In this document: one piece after another, positions 8,804-17,458 of the stretch
How the letters are laid out: each line of letters starts with the position of its first letter
Numbering within the stretch: the stretch's first letter is position 1
Source: Cryobacterium sp. CG_9.6
GTDB lineage: Bacteria; Actinomycetota; Actinomycetes; Actinomycetales; Microbacteriaceae
Direction: 5' to 3'
DNA length: 64,000 bases
Assembly: GCF_029893365.1 (NCBI RefSeq)
Contig: NZ_JARXUZ010000001.1
Span: forward strand, 1,178,001-1,242,000
Program-made: the position numbers and the translations under genes
The notes under the pieces: generated by a model
What the model saw: only the letters and a program-made list of their open reading frames with translations
Told to the model about the DNA's origin: nothing
Databases searched by the model: none

Positions 8804-9697
8804 CTACTGGGGTGGGGAGGAATCAAGACCTGACGTCTCATAGCCACGAGTATCGTCACTGAGCACCTCGGCCACGGCACCACGCATGCGACTGACGAGC
8901 CCGTCACCATTCATCTGTTGGAGAACCGCGAAGTGTAGGGCGTGCAAAACGATGGAATGGCTCAGTCTGCTGAGGAAAGGGTCAACATCGTGGGAGCGAG
9001 CCACGGGACCGGTTATTAGGGCAATATCGCTGAGGGTGACCAGAGGTGAGCGCGAGAAACTCGTCACGGCAATGATCGTGGCGCCGCCTTCTTGGGCTGC
9101 CGAGCAGGCCGCGAGGGTGTGCCGGTTAGCTCCGGAGTAGCTCACAGCAACGCACACATCACCGACTCCGAGCAAGCGAGCAGCAAACTGCTGAGCGAGG
9201 ACATCGACTGGCGCTTCGACCGGGCGCCCCGAGGTGAGAAATCGCAGTGCCGCATCCTGAATCGGCGGTGACGAGAACCCGGTACCCACCATCACGATTC
9301 GTGCGCCGGTTGAGAGAGCATGCACCGCACGATCGAAGCGATCATGGTCGACCTTGTCGCGGCTGACGCGAATAGCGTCTTCCGCTCCGGCAAAGACGTC
9401 GTCCAGCACATGTTGCCCGGCAGGCTCCTCCTGCGGTGAGCGAGCCAGCTCCAGCCGCAGATCCTGGAATCCCCGAAAACCCGCATTTTGGCAGGCTCGG
9501 ATCACCGTTGCGGGCGAGGTGTGGGCTGCCGCGGCCAAATCAACGGTCGAGTACTCCATCACCGAAGCCGGTTGAGTCACGATGACTTGCAGCACGCGCT
9601 GCTCGCTCGGTCCAAGCGCCGGCAGGGCAGTTCTTAACCGGGCCATCACGCCCGCCGCACTCCGTGCGCTTTGCGGGTTGGTCGCTGTTTCACCCAT
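8804..9697 (-). CDS. RpiR/MurR-family transcriptional regulator (HTH + SIS)
   Basis: A 297-residue regulator. The N-terminal third carries an RpiR helix-turn-helix (LGPSEQRVLQVIV, then YSTVDLAAAAHTSPATVIRAC). From about residue 120 to 250 there is a SIS sugar-phosphate-binding domain (VMVGTGFSSPP..., VSYSGANRHTL, IIAVTSFSRSPL). RpiR proteins sense phosphosugars or related phosphorylated metabolites. ATG 9697 is preferred over ATG 9718 because GGAGG precedes it by 4 bases. It lies 130 bases upstream of, and on the same strand as, the importer/phosphatase operon, so it is the likely regulator. The intervening 8674-8803 contains a perfect CCCCCGT/ACGGGGG hairpin at 8704-8719 that may attenuate read-through. 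Confidence 0.9.
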   Translation of the reverse strand: MGETATNPQSARSAAGVMARLRTALPALGPSEQRVLQVIVTQPASVMEYSTVDLAAAAHTSPATVIRACQNAGFRGFQDLRLELARSPQEEPAGQHVLDDVFAGAEDAIRVSRDKVDHDRFDRAVHALSTGARIVMVGTGFSSPPIQDAALRFLTSGRPVEAPVDVLAQQFAARLLGVGDVCVAVSYSGANRHTLAACSAAQEGGATIIAVTSFSRSPLVTLSDIALITGPVARSHDVDPFLSRLSHSIVLHALHFAVLQQMNGDGLVSRMRGAVAEVLSDDTRGYETSGLDSSPPQ

Positions 9698-10141
9698 GTT
9701 GCCTCCATGCTCGTCCATTGGCGCAGAGCCTACAAGATGCGGGTATCCGCAGAGTGACCAGAACTATCCCCGCCGGCAGTCCCGCAGGAGAATGACGTGC
9801 GCCAGAGCTAGGAGTCCGATCACCACGATGCTGCGATACCTGCGATTCGGACTGTTGCGCCCTGCTCGGGCTCAAAACTGCCCGCCGTTGACGGCACCTT
9901 TCCACAAGGTAGGCGAGCTGTGGGCGCTCGGCGTCTCCACCATTCTCACGGCCTTCTTCGGCGGCATCGCTGGCTGCTCTTGACCCTATCGAGACCGCAT
10001 ATCGCGCCCACCACGCAACCGTCACCACCCAAGGTCTTGACGCACGCAGTACCGGTTTTCACGAGCGCCTTACGGGCCAGTTCGGCGCTTAGCTAGAACC
10101 GCAGCTCCGAGCATCGAGCACCGAGCATCAGCCCCGCCAGC
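9698..10141. other. Gene-free stretch between the RpiR and SRPBCC genes
   Basis: About 440 bases with no gene I can support. Two short plus-strand readings (to the stops at 9983 and 10092) have protein-like composition but no start signals and no family I recognise; they could be remnants. The promoter of the RpiR gene must lie at the left side. Confidence 0.4.
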
Positions 10142-10537
10142 CTAGAGTGACGCAAAGTACGCCCGCATCGGCTCAAAGTAGCTGTCTTCCCAGCCGCCCT
10201 CTTCGTAATGCCGCTGCCCGGCCGGGACAAAGCTGTGCGCGATCGTCACACGTGTGCCCCCGTCAACGGCCTCGAGCAGCACATCGATCTCGGAGTCGAG
10301 GTCGTCGTCGGAGAAGTCCGTCGTGCGCCAACTCTGTCTAATACGGTGCCCCGGGTCGAGGGCTACTGTGTGCCCGGTTATGTACCCGTCGCAGGCGTCG
10401 TAGCGGCCGCCGACGCTGGCGTCGATGTTGGCATCCGCTCCGGTCATGGCCGTGTGGCCGGCGCTGCTGATCCAGGTCTCATAAACCAACTCCGCACGTG
10501 CTGCCACGACGGTGGTCACTTGGAAGTCGTAGGTCAC
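10142..10537 (-). CDS. SRPBCC / AHSA1-type START-like domain protein
   Basis: A 131-residue single-domain protein with the AHSA1-like pattern: N-terminal strand with ARAELVYETWISSAGHTAMTG, central DGYITGHTVALDPGHRIRQSWR, GGTRVTIAHSFVP and a C-terminal helix ending DSYFEPMRAYF. Such proteins form a hydrophobic ligand cavity; the ligand is not predictable. GTG 10537 is preferred over the longer frame because GAGAGGAA lies just upstream. It is divergent from the NERD-domain gene at 10654. Confidence 0.82.
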   Translation of the reverse strand: MTYDFQVTTVVAARAELVYETWISSAGHTAMTGADANIDASVGGRYDACDGYITGHTVALDPGHRIRQSWRTTDFSDDDLDSEIDVLLEAVDGGTRVTIAHSFVPAGQRHYEEGGWEDSYFEPMRAYFASL

Positions 10538-10653
10538 GGGGTTCCTCTCGTCTGGAACGGTGCGGAAGCAGGTCACCGCCTCCTGTTGACTGGATCATAC
10601 GCGCGCATCCGTTCGCCCCGGCCACTAGGTTTAACCCGGGGGATAGGGGAACG

Positions 10654-11472
10654 ATGATGTTGGATGCACCACGCATGGGGGCGCAAGTCGCTGCGCAATC
10701 GGTGATCGAGGAACTCTTTCGCCATCAGGCCGTCACGCCCGACCGCACGGCATTCGCCCGACTCTTCGGCTACTCGCCGCTCGGTCCGGACAGCGCCAGC
10801 TGGTACGTGGGGGCCAAAGGTGAGATCGAGGTCGGTCGACTTCTCGCGATGCTCCCACCGGAGTGGACGGTCTTCCATGCTCTCCCCATCGGCACCAAGG
10901 GCTCCGACATTGACCACCTCGTGATCGGCCCCGGCGGCATCGTCACGATCAACACCAAGAACCACTCGGGTAAGCGCATCTGGGTGGGCGAGCGAATCGT
11001 GATGGTCTCGGGCCAGAAGCAGCCCTACATTCGCAACGCAGAATATGAAGCCGATCGCGTCACCTCACTGCTTCGACAGCGGATGCCGCAGCTCCCGGCC
11101 GTTAACCCGGCGATCGCCTTGGTCAGCCCCAAGTCCGTTACCGTCAAGCAGCATCCCGTGAGGGTGAAGGTTCTTGTCGCCACGGGCTTGCGGCGGTGGC
11201 TCGTCAAACTCCCCGTGGTATTGAATCCGACCGAGCTGGTTGAGCTTGCCGCAATCATCGACGATCCGAGCACCTGGCCGCCGCCACCCGTGCCGCCAAC
11301 CGAGAACCTCATGGGTCGTTTTGCGACTCTCGACCGGCAGGTGCGCTCTGCGCGTGTTCGACGCACCGGGTGGAAAGTGGCAGCCTTCGTGGGGATCCTG
11401 GGCGGGTTCGTTCTGGTGGGTCCGCAAGTATCAGCTGCGCTGCTCGACATGATGACGTCTGGACTTCGGTGA
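10654..11472 (+). CDS. NERD domain protein with C-terminal membrane segment
   Basis: A 272-residue protein. Residues about 55-165 form a NERD (nuclease-related) domain: GAKGEIEVGRLLAMLPPEWTVFH, then GSDIDHLVIGPGGIVTINTKNHSGK. The D-x-D..(N)xK arrangement resembles the restriction-endonuclease-like core, with N where many homologues have E/D or T. The last 35 residues contain a hydrophobic span. ATG 10654 follows AGGGGA at 4 bases. It overlaps the J-domain gene by GTGA. NERD proteins are found in several bacterial contexts including defence, but the function is not established here. Confidence 0.85.
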   Translation: MMLDAPRMGAQVAAQSVIEELFRHQAVTPDRTAFARLFGYSPLGPDSASWYVGAKGEIEVGRLLAMLPPEWTVFHALPIGTKGSDIDHLVIGPGGIVTINTKNHSGKRIWVGERIVMVSGQKQPYIRNAEYEADRVTSLLRQRMPQLPAVNPAIALVSPKSVTVKQHPVRVKVLVATGLRRWLVKLPVVLNPTELVELAAIIDDPSTWPPPPVPPTENLMGRFATLDRQVRSARVRRTGWKVAAFVGILGGFVLVGPQVSAALLDMMTSGLR

Positions 11473-11786
11473 CGGCGATCGACCTCCACGACCTCCTCGG
11501 TGTCGCATCGTCCGGAGACCCTGGTGAGCTAAAACGCGCCTATCGCCGCAAGCAGCGCACCAGTCATCCCGACACCGGCGGCTCAGCGGAACTCTTTCGT
11601 GTGGTGCAGAAGGCGTGGGTGGCAGTGGGCACCTGGAGCGGTTCTGACCTCCGGGCGTGCTCGACTAGACATGCCACAGGACCTTGCAGACCGACGATCA
11701 CGACGCCGAAGTCACCACGGGATCGTCCAGGCTGGGACGTCTGGTCAACGGCCATGCCAGGAATTGTGCGTATCCCTCGTCACTAG
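11469..11786 (+). CDS. Short J-domain (DnaJ-like) protein, possibly frameshifted after the domain
   Basis: A 105-residue frame that begins GTG at 11469, overlapping the NERD gene's stop. Residues 5-55 are a J domain with the HPD motif (DLHDLLGV..., KRAYRRKQRTSHPDTGGS, ELFRVVQKAW), which stimulates Hsp70 ATPase. After residue about 55 the frame loses protein-like character, while a different frame from about 11680 (reading DDHDAEVTTG, then GRLVNGHA) looks more natural. A frameshift or decay of the 3' half is therefore likely. Coupling to a NERD protein is seen; a joint function is inferred. Confidence 0.6.
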   Translation: MTAIDLHDLLGVASSGDPGELKRAYRRKQRTSHPDTGGSAELFRVVQKAWVAVGTWSGSDLRACSTRHATGPCRPTITTPKSPRDRPGWDVWSTAMPGIVRIPRH

Positions 11787-11808
11787 TTCAAGGCGGCTTT
11801 CACGTCGG

Positions 11809-14724
11809 CTAGACCCCGGATGCTCGCGCCGAGAAATAATCGTACAGACTGGACTCAATTGGGCTCGCGAGATCAAGCCTCATGGAGACAACGTCGAGCT
11901 TTTTCTCCGTGCTTCCGGGGGACCCTGCCATCTTGGTTTCGCGTGCATCCTGCGATTTCGCTTGACCGAGGTAGTAGAAGCCGGTTCCTTCTGCGTCGTC
12001 CTTCTTGGCGAACACGTGGAGCGGCAGGCTATTCTCTACGATCGCTTTGACCTCGAGGCTTGCGAGTGTCCGCCTGCTCCGTGTGAACCAGGTCAAGGTT
12101 GACGGGTTGAGAAACTCGTCTTCATATTTAGTGCTCTCGGACACATCTGAACCCTTGTGGTACGTCACAAAAATAGGGCAACTGTTCGAAAAGTAATCGA
12201 CCTTGTATCCGTACATTGTGCTTTGCTCGTTCGACTTCCAGTTGAGCAAACGGCAAACGTCTTTGCGCGAGTAACGTTGGCCCACCTCAAGCTTTCCGGC
12301 CCAGTTGTATCGGTGCCTGGCAACATAGAGCCCTGTGTCAATGACGTCACGCACATGCTCTTGGAACCGCGAGCCAGTCTTCCATGCTGTCGCGAATTTC
12401 TCACCGAGCTCATATACCCCGTCTTGAAGTGAGATGATCGGCGTCGATCCATATTTTGCGGCCTCTGCATCCGTGAAGAAGGTCAGGCTCAGAATGCCGA
12501 TCACGGAAGCAAGCGTCTCCGGGTCATGAGCTACGCCGTTATCCGAAAACGTATCGCTGGCGTTCCTCTCCGTTACGGGGCCTCTGCCCGACAGAAGTGC
12601 GTCTAGAAGCAGAAGCTCATGGGGTCGCTTGCCGTTGAGCAGTTCTTCGGAGAGAAACGAGAGCACGGAATCCTCGTAAGCCCCGGCAGGCAGTTCAAGT
12701 GCTCCTACCTTCTCAAGGAATCTCCAGTAATTTCTGTGCTTGGTGGCGATGACTGTTGGATCGACCAGATCGAAGCGGGCGAAGTCGATGAGTCGCGGAG
12801 CGTGACCCAGCCTGTTCTTGAGCTCGAGGAAGGCTTTCTTCAAGTTCGTCATGCTGTCAAGCTTCGTAGTCGCCAAGGAAGCGAAGATTCGCTCCCTCGA
12901 AATCGCGTCAAAGTTCACGCTCGACAACCCCGCGATTGCTCCAGCTTCCTGCGCATCAATGATCTTTTTCCGGATCGAATCCTTGTTGAGCGTGCTGTCA
13001 CCGAAAAGCGCGATAGGGATTAGATAGTTGTTGTCGTAGTTCCCGATGAAGTCGATCACCACGAGGTGATCTTTACCCGCCGCCTTGCGAAGCCCGCGTC
13101 CTAGCTGCTGCGTGAACACGATGCTCGAGAGCGTCTGCCGGAGCATGATTACCTGATTAACCGAGGGGATGTCGATGCCCTCGTTGAAGATATCGACGGT
13201 GGCTAGATAATCAAGGTCGCCGCGCTCCAGCATCTGCACGGCTGACTCGCGTTCCTCGACCGAGTCTTCCCCGCTGAGCGCTTGAGTTCGGAGCCGCTTG
13301 CCATGAACAGTGCGGCTATTGAGAATCTCCGCGAGTTCAGCAGCCTCAGCGTTACGACTGCAGAAGATCAACCCTCGGACCGGTACGCCCGCATGACCAT
13401 ACTTTTCGATCGTCGATACAAGATGATCGACGCGCTCGGAGGCAACAAGCCGGCTGAGATCTGAGAGCTGGTCAATGACCTCACCGTCATTCTTGGTGAA
13501 ATCTGTCACACCGTAGTAGTGAAACGGCGCCAGCATGTCTGCCTCGAGTGCCTTCTGCAGACGGATTTCGTAGGGAACGTTGTAGCCAAACAGCTCGAAC
13601 ACGTTGAAGTCGTCTGTGCGCTCTGGAGTCGCTGTCATTCCAAGCAAGAATGCCGGCTTGAGATAGTCGATCACCCTGCGGTAGCTTGCAGCACCCGCTC
13701 GGTGCACTTCGTCGATCAGCACATAGTCAAAAGCATCGGTCTCAATCGCCGCAAGATTCTCCGGTCGCGACAGTGATTGAATCGAGGCGAAAACGTAGCG
13801 ACGATCAAGCTCTTTCTTTGCTCCCACGAACTTGCCGAAATCACTCTCCGGCGCGTTGAGCACGCGTTTGAACTCAGCGATCGCCCGGTCGAGGATTTGC
13901 TCACGATGCACAACAAACAACATCCGCTTCGGTGCATACGCCCGCACGTCGAGTGCGGAAAGAATGGTCTTTCCTGTACCTGTGGCGGAAATGACCACCG
14001 CGCGGGTTTCCCCGGATTCCCTTAATGCGGCGATCTCACCGAGTGCTTCGATCTGCACAACGTTTGGAAGTATCAACCCGGAAGGTGGTAGATCGACCAT
14101 CGACAGAGTCGGTTTGGAATCGGGTGAACTCTGCCGGGGCTGAACTGACCACGTCAGCTCATATTCATCGATCCATGCCCGGGTGAGGGGAACTGATGCG
14201 TCAATATGCGCCTGCGCAGCGAGGTTTAACTGCTGCACGATGTCACCATCGGGAAGTGCTGAAAAACGCAGATTCCATTCATGGTTTCGCAGCAGGGCGC
14301 GTTCTGTCAGATTGGAGCTGCCAACGATGGCGGTTGTGCTCTCCACCTGCTCGAAGATGTACCCCTTCGCATGAAACCCAACATCGGAATCCGGATGAAC
14401 ATAGACATCGATGTCATCGAGGTTGAGGAGTTCGCGAAACGCCGCCGGCGAGTTAAATCCCAGGTATGTGGAGGTGATGATCGTGCCGGAGCCTCGAAAA
14501 TCGAGGAACGCCTGCTTGAGCATGGCGACTGCGCTCGGTGTGATGAACGCGACCGAGAAGACGAAGCGACGCGAGCGTTTCAGCTCCTCTCTAATGGCAC
14601 GGAGCATAGTGTTGCCGTCAGTATTTGAGACGAGCGTCGGGTGAAAGACCTGGTCGGCTTTGACGTGTGAGTCGAGAAACCCGAAGTTGTTGTCGAGAGT
14701 GAGCTGACGGCTCGTCGAGCTCAT
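11809..14724 (-). CDS. PLD nuclease-SF2 helicase-DUF3427 protein
   Basis: A 971-residue multidomain protein. Residues 25-190 form a phospholipase-D-like nuclease module with HAK (118-120) and GSSNLTERA (135-143), followed by a superfamily-2 helicase: Walker A ATGTGKT (247-253), DEVH box (338-341), TATPERT (364-370), motif V TVDIFNEGIDIP (509-520) and motif VI QQLGRGLR (539-546). The region from about 770 to the end matches the DUF3427 pattern. This resembles restriction-type translocating nucleases and is found in defence contexts. Its ATG overlaps the stop of the upstream Nudix gene (ATGA), so the two are translationally coupled. All core motifs are intact. A DNA or RNA substrate is inferred. 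Confidence 0.88.
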   Translation of the reverse strand: MSSTSRQLTLDNNFGFLDSHVKADQVFHPTLVSNTDGNTMLRAIREELKRSRRFVFSVAFITPSAVAMLKQAFLDFRGSGTIITSTYLGFNSPAAFRELLNLDDIDVYVHPDSDVGFHAKGYIFEQVESTTAIVGSSNLTERALLRNHEWNLRFSALPDGDIVQQLNLAAQAHIDASVPLTRAWIDEYELTWSVQPRQSSPDSKPTLSMVDLPPSGLILPNVVQIEALGEIAALRESGETRAVVISATGTGKTILSALDVRAYAPKRMLFVVHREQILDRAIAEFKRVLNAPESDFGKFVGAKKELDRRYVFASIQSLSRPENLAAIETDAFDYVLIDEVHRAGAASYRRVIDYLKPAFLLGMTATPERTDDFNVFELFGYNVPYEIRLQKALEADMLAPFHYYGVTDFTKNDGEVIDQLSDLSRLVASERVDHLVSTIEKYGHAGVPVRGLIFCSRNAEAAELAEILNSRTVHGKRLRTQALSGEDSVEERESAVQMLERGDLDYLATVDIFNEGIDIPSVNQVIMLRQTLSSIVFTQQLGRGLRKAAGKDHLVVIDFIGNYDNNYLIPIALFGDSTLNKDSIRKKIIDAQEAGAIAGLSSVNFDAISRERIFASLATTKLDSMTNLKKAFLELKNRLGHAPRLIDFARFDLVDPTVIATKHRNYWRFLEKVGALELPAGAYEDSVLSFLSEELLNGKRPHELLLLDALLSGRGPVTERNASDTFSDNGVAHDPETLASVIGILSLTFFTDAEAAKYGSTPIISLQDGVYELGEKFATAWKTGSRFQEHVRDVIDTGLYVARHRYNWAGKLEVGQRYSRKDVCRLLNWKSNEQSTMYGYKVDYFSNSCPIFVTYHKGSDVSESTKYEDEFLNPSTLTWFTRSRRTLASLEVKAIVENSLPLHVFAKKDDAEGTGFYYLGQAKSQDARETKMAGSPGSTEKKLDVVSMRLDLASPIESSLYDYFSARASGV

Positions 14725-15119
14725 GCCTCAAAGTCCTTCATTACCCGCTTTACCGCGGGAATATCAGCAGGAGCCCAGTCGAGTTGGTCGAGGTCTGCGG
14801 AGTGCACCCAACGAATTTCTGAGTGCTCTGTCAGTCGGGGTTCTGCTCCGACGAGCGAGCAGTAGTAGGTCGTCAGGATGACGATACCGAATTCATACTC
14901 GTGCTCTGTCGTCTCGACATGAGCGCCGATCTCTGCCGAGCAAAGGAGCTCTTCTTCGAGCTCGCGGAGCAGCGCCTGTTCCGGTGACTCGTCGGCCTCA
15001 ATTTTCCCACCGGGGAACTCCCACATTCCGGGTAGGGACATCGTCGAGCTGCGCCGAGCTGCGAGAACTGTCTGACCTCTGGTGAGCACTGCGCCGACGA
15101 CGTTGATTCTCTTCTTCAC
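14721..15119 (-). CDS. Nudix hydrolase (MutT-like) coupled to the helicase gene
   Basis: A 132-residue Nudix protein. The Nudix box runs from G38 to about C60 (G38, E44, R52-E53-L54, E56, E57), but the usual Gly near the end of the box is Leu59. The metal-binding glutamates are kept, so activity is plausible. MutT-type enzymes hydrolyse nucleoside triphosphates such as 8-oxo-dGTP; WEFPGGKIE and the C-terminal APADIPAVKRV fit this subgroup. Its stop overlaps the helicase start by ATGA and it is the first gene of the pair. In this context it might process a modified nucleotide rather than do housekeeping sanitation; this is inference. Confidence 0.88.
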   Translation of the reverse strand: MKKRINVVGAVLTRGQTVLAARRSSTMSLPGMWEFPGGKIEADESPEQALLRELEEELLCSAEIGAHVETTEHEYEFGIVILTTYYCSLVGAEPRLTEHSEIRWVHSADLDQLDWAPADIPAVKRVMKDFEA

Positions 15120-15421
15120 TGGTGTTCTCCGTAGTTTTACCGTCGATGCGTAAAGCCAGCTTAGCTAGGACCGCTTACACGGTTTTCGATTCGCCTGCCC
15201 GAACCGTGGCTGTGGCTTATCGATCCTGGGGTGAAGCAAACGGGGAGAATTTCTCGGCTGCGGACGGTTCCCGCGGTGCAAGACGGTGCTGCCCTTGGAA
15301 GTGTGAAGTCCAAAGGGCGAGACCGTAGTGCCGCGCAATTGAGCACAGCAGGGGCATGCGCCATATACAGCAGGCAATCGCACTTGCTACCAGAACACCT
15401 TGGCGGTGAAGATTTTAGGGT
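15120..15421. other. Gene-free stretch upstream of the Nudix-helicase pair
   Basis: About 300 bases between the Nudix start and the end of the DUF429 gene. It must hold the promoter for the minus-strand Nudix-helicase pair. I see no supported gene, clear terminator or repeat. Confidence 0.4.
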
Positions 15422-16291
15422 TCAGACCGGCCGGGGAGCGCGGACGCGCGGCTGTTTGGGGCGCGCGACCTTTCCGCCGAGGCGCTGCTCGGGGCGGGCC
15501 GGCGCGATGATCACGGGAATGCGACCCTCGGCGTCGGGGGCATCCGTCTCGCCGAGCACCTGACAGCGTTCCCGGCCGAACTGCGTCCAGAGCGCGGCCG
15601 TCCAGGCGCAAAGGGCGGCGTCGAGCAGATCCTCGCGGTGTTTGTACGCGGCAATATTGAGCGGGGAGGGTTCATCGACGAGTGCGGCAGTGAGCGGGTG
15701 GGAGCGCAGGTCGAGGGCCGGGCGCGCGTCGGTGAGGCGCAGCATCCGCTGGAGAAGTTCGTCGCACTCGGCGATGCGAAAGGCGCGTCGCTCCGCCGGG
15801 GTGGGGAGGGACGCGTTGAATCGCTTGTAGCGGGGTCGCTCAATTTCGTAGCCGAAAACGGATGCCCCCACCAGCGTTGTGTAGGGGTAGCACTCGAAGA
15901 ACTCCACCCGGTGGGGGAGCGGGGCGGCGCTGCCGTGCGTGTAGAAGAACCCCGCTGCTTCGAGTCGTCGGCGCAGGGTGACACCGCCGAGAATGGGGCG
16001 GCTGAGATTGGAGGGGTTGGCAGCGACCCGCCATTGGCTGTAGCGCTGGGCGACTTCGCGTTCACATTCGCGGATGCCGGTGGGATTTTCGATCACGAGG
16101 GGCCCGTCGATCGCGATCACGTCGCCGGGGGTGGCGCGGGCGAGAATCCAGTCGGTGACCGCATCGATGCCTCGGGCCCAGCCCGCATCGAGAACAGTGC
16201 CGTCGTCGTCGAGGTGCACGAGGCCGGTTTCGTTGGCCGGCTTGAGGGCGGTTCCTTCGCCCCACGCGAGGTCGACGCCGATGTAGGTCAT
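15422..16291 (-). CDS. DUF429 predicted RNase H-like nuclease
   Basis: A 289-residue protein starting MTYIGVDLAWGEG, the first strand of an RNase-H-like fold with its acidic residue (D7), followed by VIAIDGPL (second strand, D about 61) and HREDLLDAALCAWTAAL near residue 225 (C-terminal acidic pair). This is the DUF429 pattern. No biochemical role is established for most members. It is convergent with nothing on its 3' side and divergent from the quinone oxidoreductase gene at 16373. The C-terminal tail is rich in Arg/Pro/Lys and could contact nucleic acid. Confidence 0.82.
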   Translation of the reverse strand: MTYIGVDLAWGEGTALKPANETGLVHLDDDGTVLDAGWARGIDAVTDWILARATPGDVIAIDGPLVIENPTGIRECEREVAQRYSQWRVAANPSNLSRPILGGVTLRRRLEAAGFFYTHGSAAPLPHRVEFFECYPYTTLVGASVFGYEIERPRYKRFNASLPTPAERRAFRIAECDELLQRMLRLTDARPALDLRSHPLTAALVDEPSPLNIAAYKHREDLLDAALCAWTAALWTQFGRERCQVLGETDAPDAEGRIPVIIAPARPEQRLGGKVARPKQPRVRAPRPV

Positions 16292-16372
16292 CTGCCCACG
16301 CTAGCCGCACTCGGTGTGGGTGCTGCACCCCGGGCGGGAATCATTCCCACCCCCGCAGACGTTGCCTTCTGT

Positions 16373-17404
16373 ATGAAGGCAATTGTGTACAACCAGACCG
16401 GTGCTCCCTCCGTGCTTCAGTATGTGGATCGGCCGGTGCTTGAACCCGCCGCGGGCGAGGTGCGCGTGCGCATTGTGGTGAGCGGGGTGAACCCCACCGA
16501 CTGGAAGTCGCGGCACGGCGACACCGCGGGCGAAGCGCTGGCGTTTGATGAGGTTGTGCCCGGCCAGGACGGTGCCGGCATCGTGGATGCGATTGGCGAC
16601 GGCGTACAGAACGTGGCCGTGGGTGACCGCGTGTGGCTCGCGGTTGCCGCGTATCAGCTGGCGCACGGCGGTTCTGCGCAGGAGTACTCCGTGCTGCCCG
16701 CCGACCACGTGTTTACTCTGCCCGCCGAGGCCAGCTTTGACCAGGGTGCGAGCCTCGGAGTGCCCGCCATTACGGCGTACCGCGCCCTGACCGTGGCCGA
16801 AGACGGACCGAGCGCCCTGCATCCGGGGGCGCTCGCCGGCAAGACCGTGCTCGTGGCCGGCGGTGCCGGTGCCGTGGGACACGCGGCCATTCAGCTCGCG
16901 CGGTGGGCCGGGGCATCCGTTATCACTACCGTGAGCTCACCGGCGAAGGCCGCGCTCGCTACGGCGGCCGGCGCGCAGCACGCGTTCACATACACCGACT
17001 CCGACATTGTGGGTCAGATTCGACAGATTGCGCCCAACGGTGTGGATCTCATTGTGGAGGTGGCTCCCGCCCAGAACTCCGCGCTCGATCTCGCCGTCAT
17101 TCGCAATCGCGGGTCAATTGCGGTGTACGCCAACAACGGTGGCGACCAGATGACGCTCGACGTGCGCAAGCACTTCAGCCTCAATGTGCGCTACCAGTTC
17201 CTGTTGCTTTACACGATGGGCGCCGACGTCATTCGGGCCGCGGCTGAGGCCATCAACATCGCACTCGCCGACGGTGCGCTCGCCGTGGGCGAAGAAGCTG
17301 GGCTGCCCCTGCACCGCTTCGACCTCGCTCACACAGCGGATGCCCATGCCGCCGTGGAGAGCGAAGTGGTGGGCAAGGTTCTGATCGACGTGTCGGCGGC
17401 GTAA
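16373..17404 (+). CDS. NADPH:quinone oxidoreductase (zinc-free MDR family)
   Basis: A 343-residue medium-chain reductase. It begins MKAIVYNQTGAPSVLQY, as in quinone oxidoreductase/zeta-crystallin proteins, has the GroES-like fold (VPGQDGAGIVDAIG) and a Rossmann motif VLVAGGAGAVGHAAIQLA for NADPH. No structural or catalytic zinc cysteines are seen, which fits the QOR subgroup reducing quinones or reactive carbonyls. The frame stays open far upstream through the antisense of the DUF429 gene; ATG 16373 is chosen because the family's first strand starts there, although no clear Shine-Dalgarno precedes it. Confidence 0.9.
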   Translation: MKAIVYNQTGAPSVLQYVDRPVLEPAAGEVRVRIVVSGVNPTDWKSRHGDTAGEALAFDEVVPGQDGAGIVDAIGDGVQNVAVGDRVWLAVAAYQLAHGGSAQEYSVLPADHVFTLPAEASFDQGASLGVPAITAYRALTVAEDGPSALHPGALAGKTVLVAGGAGAVGHAAIQLARWAGASVITTVSSPAKAALATAAGAQHAFTYTDSDIVGQIRQIAPNGVDLIVEVAPAQNSALDLAVIRNRGSIAVYANNGGDQMTLDVRKHFSLNVRYQFLLLYTMGADVIRAAAEAINIALADGALAVGEEAGLPLHRFDLAHTADAHAAVESEVVGKVLIDVSAA

Positions 17405-17430
17405 GCGTCATAGCCGCGCCCTCTTGCTAG

Positions 17431-17451
17431 GCGTATAGCCCGACGATACGC
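17431..17451. promoter_or_regulatory. Inverted repeat upstream of the higA-like gene
   Basis: GCGTAT (17431-17436) and ATACGC (17446-17451) form perfect 6-base arms around 9 bases. It lies about 80 bases before the HigA-type antitoxin gene, where HigBA operators are expected. HigA dimers bind such palindromes for autoregulation; binding is inferred. Confidence 0.35.
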
Positions 17452-17458
17452 TTATGCT

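Noticed and set aside
9582..9983. 133-codon plus-strand gene
   Set aside because: It overlaps the RpiR gene antisense, lacks a ribosome site and shows no recognisable domain.
15638..16372. Long N-terminal extension of the quinone oxidoreductase
   Set aside because: It is antisense to the DUF429 gene and has no family similarity; the enzyme starts at 16373.
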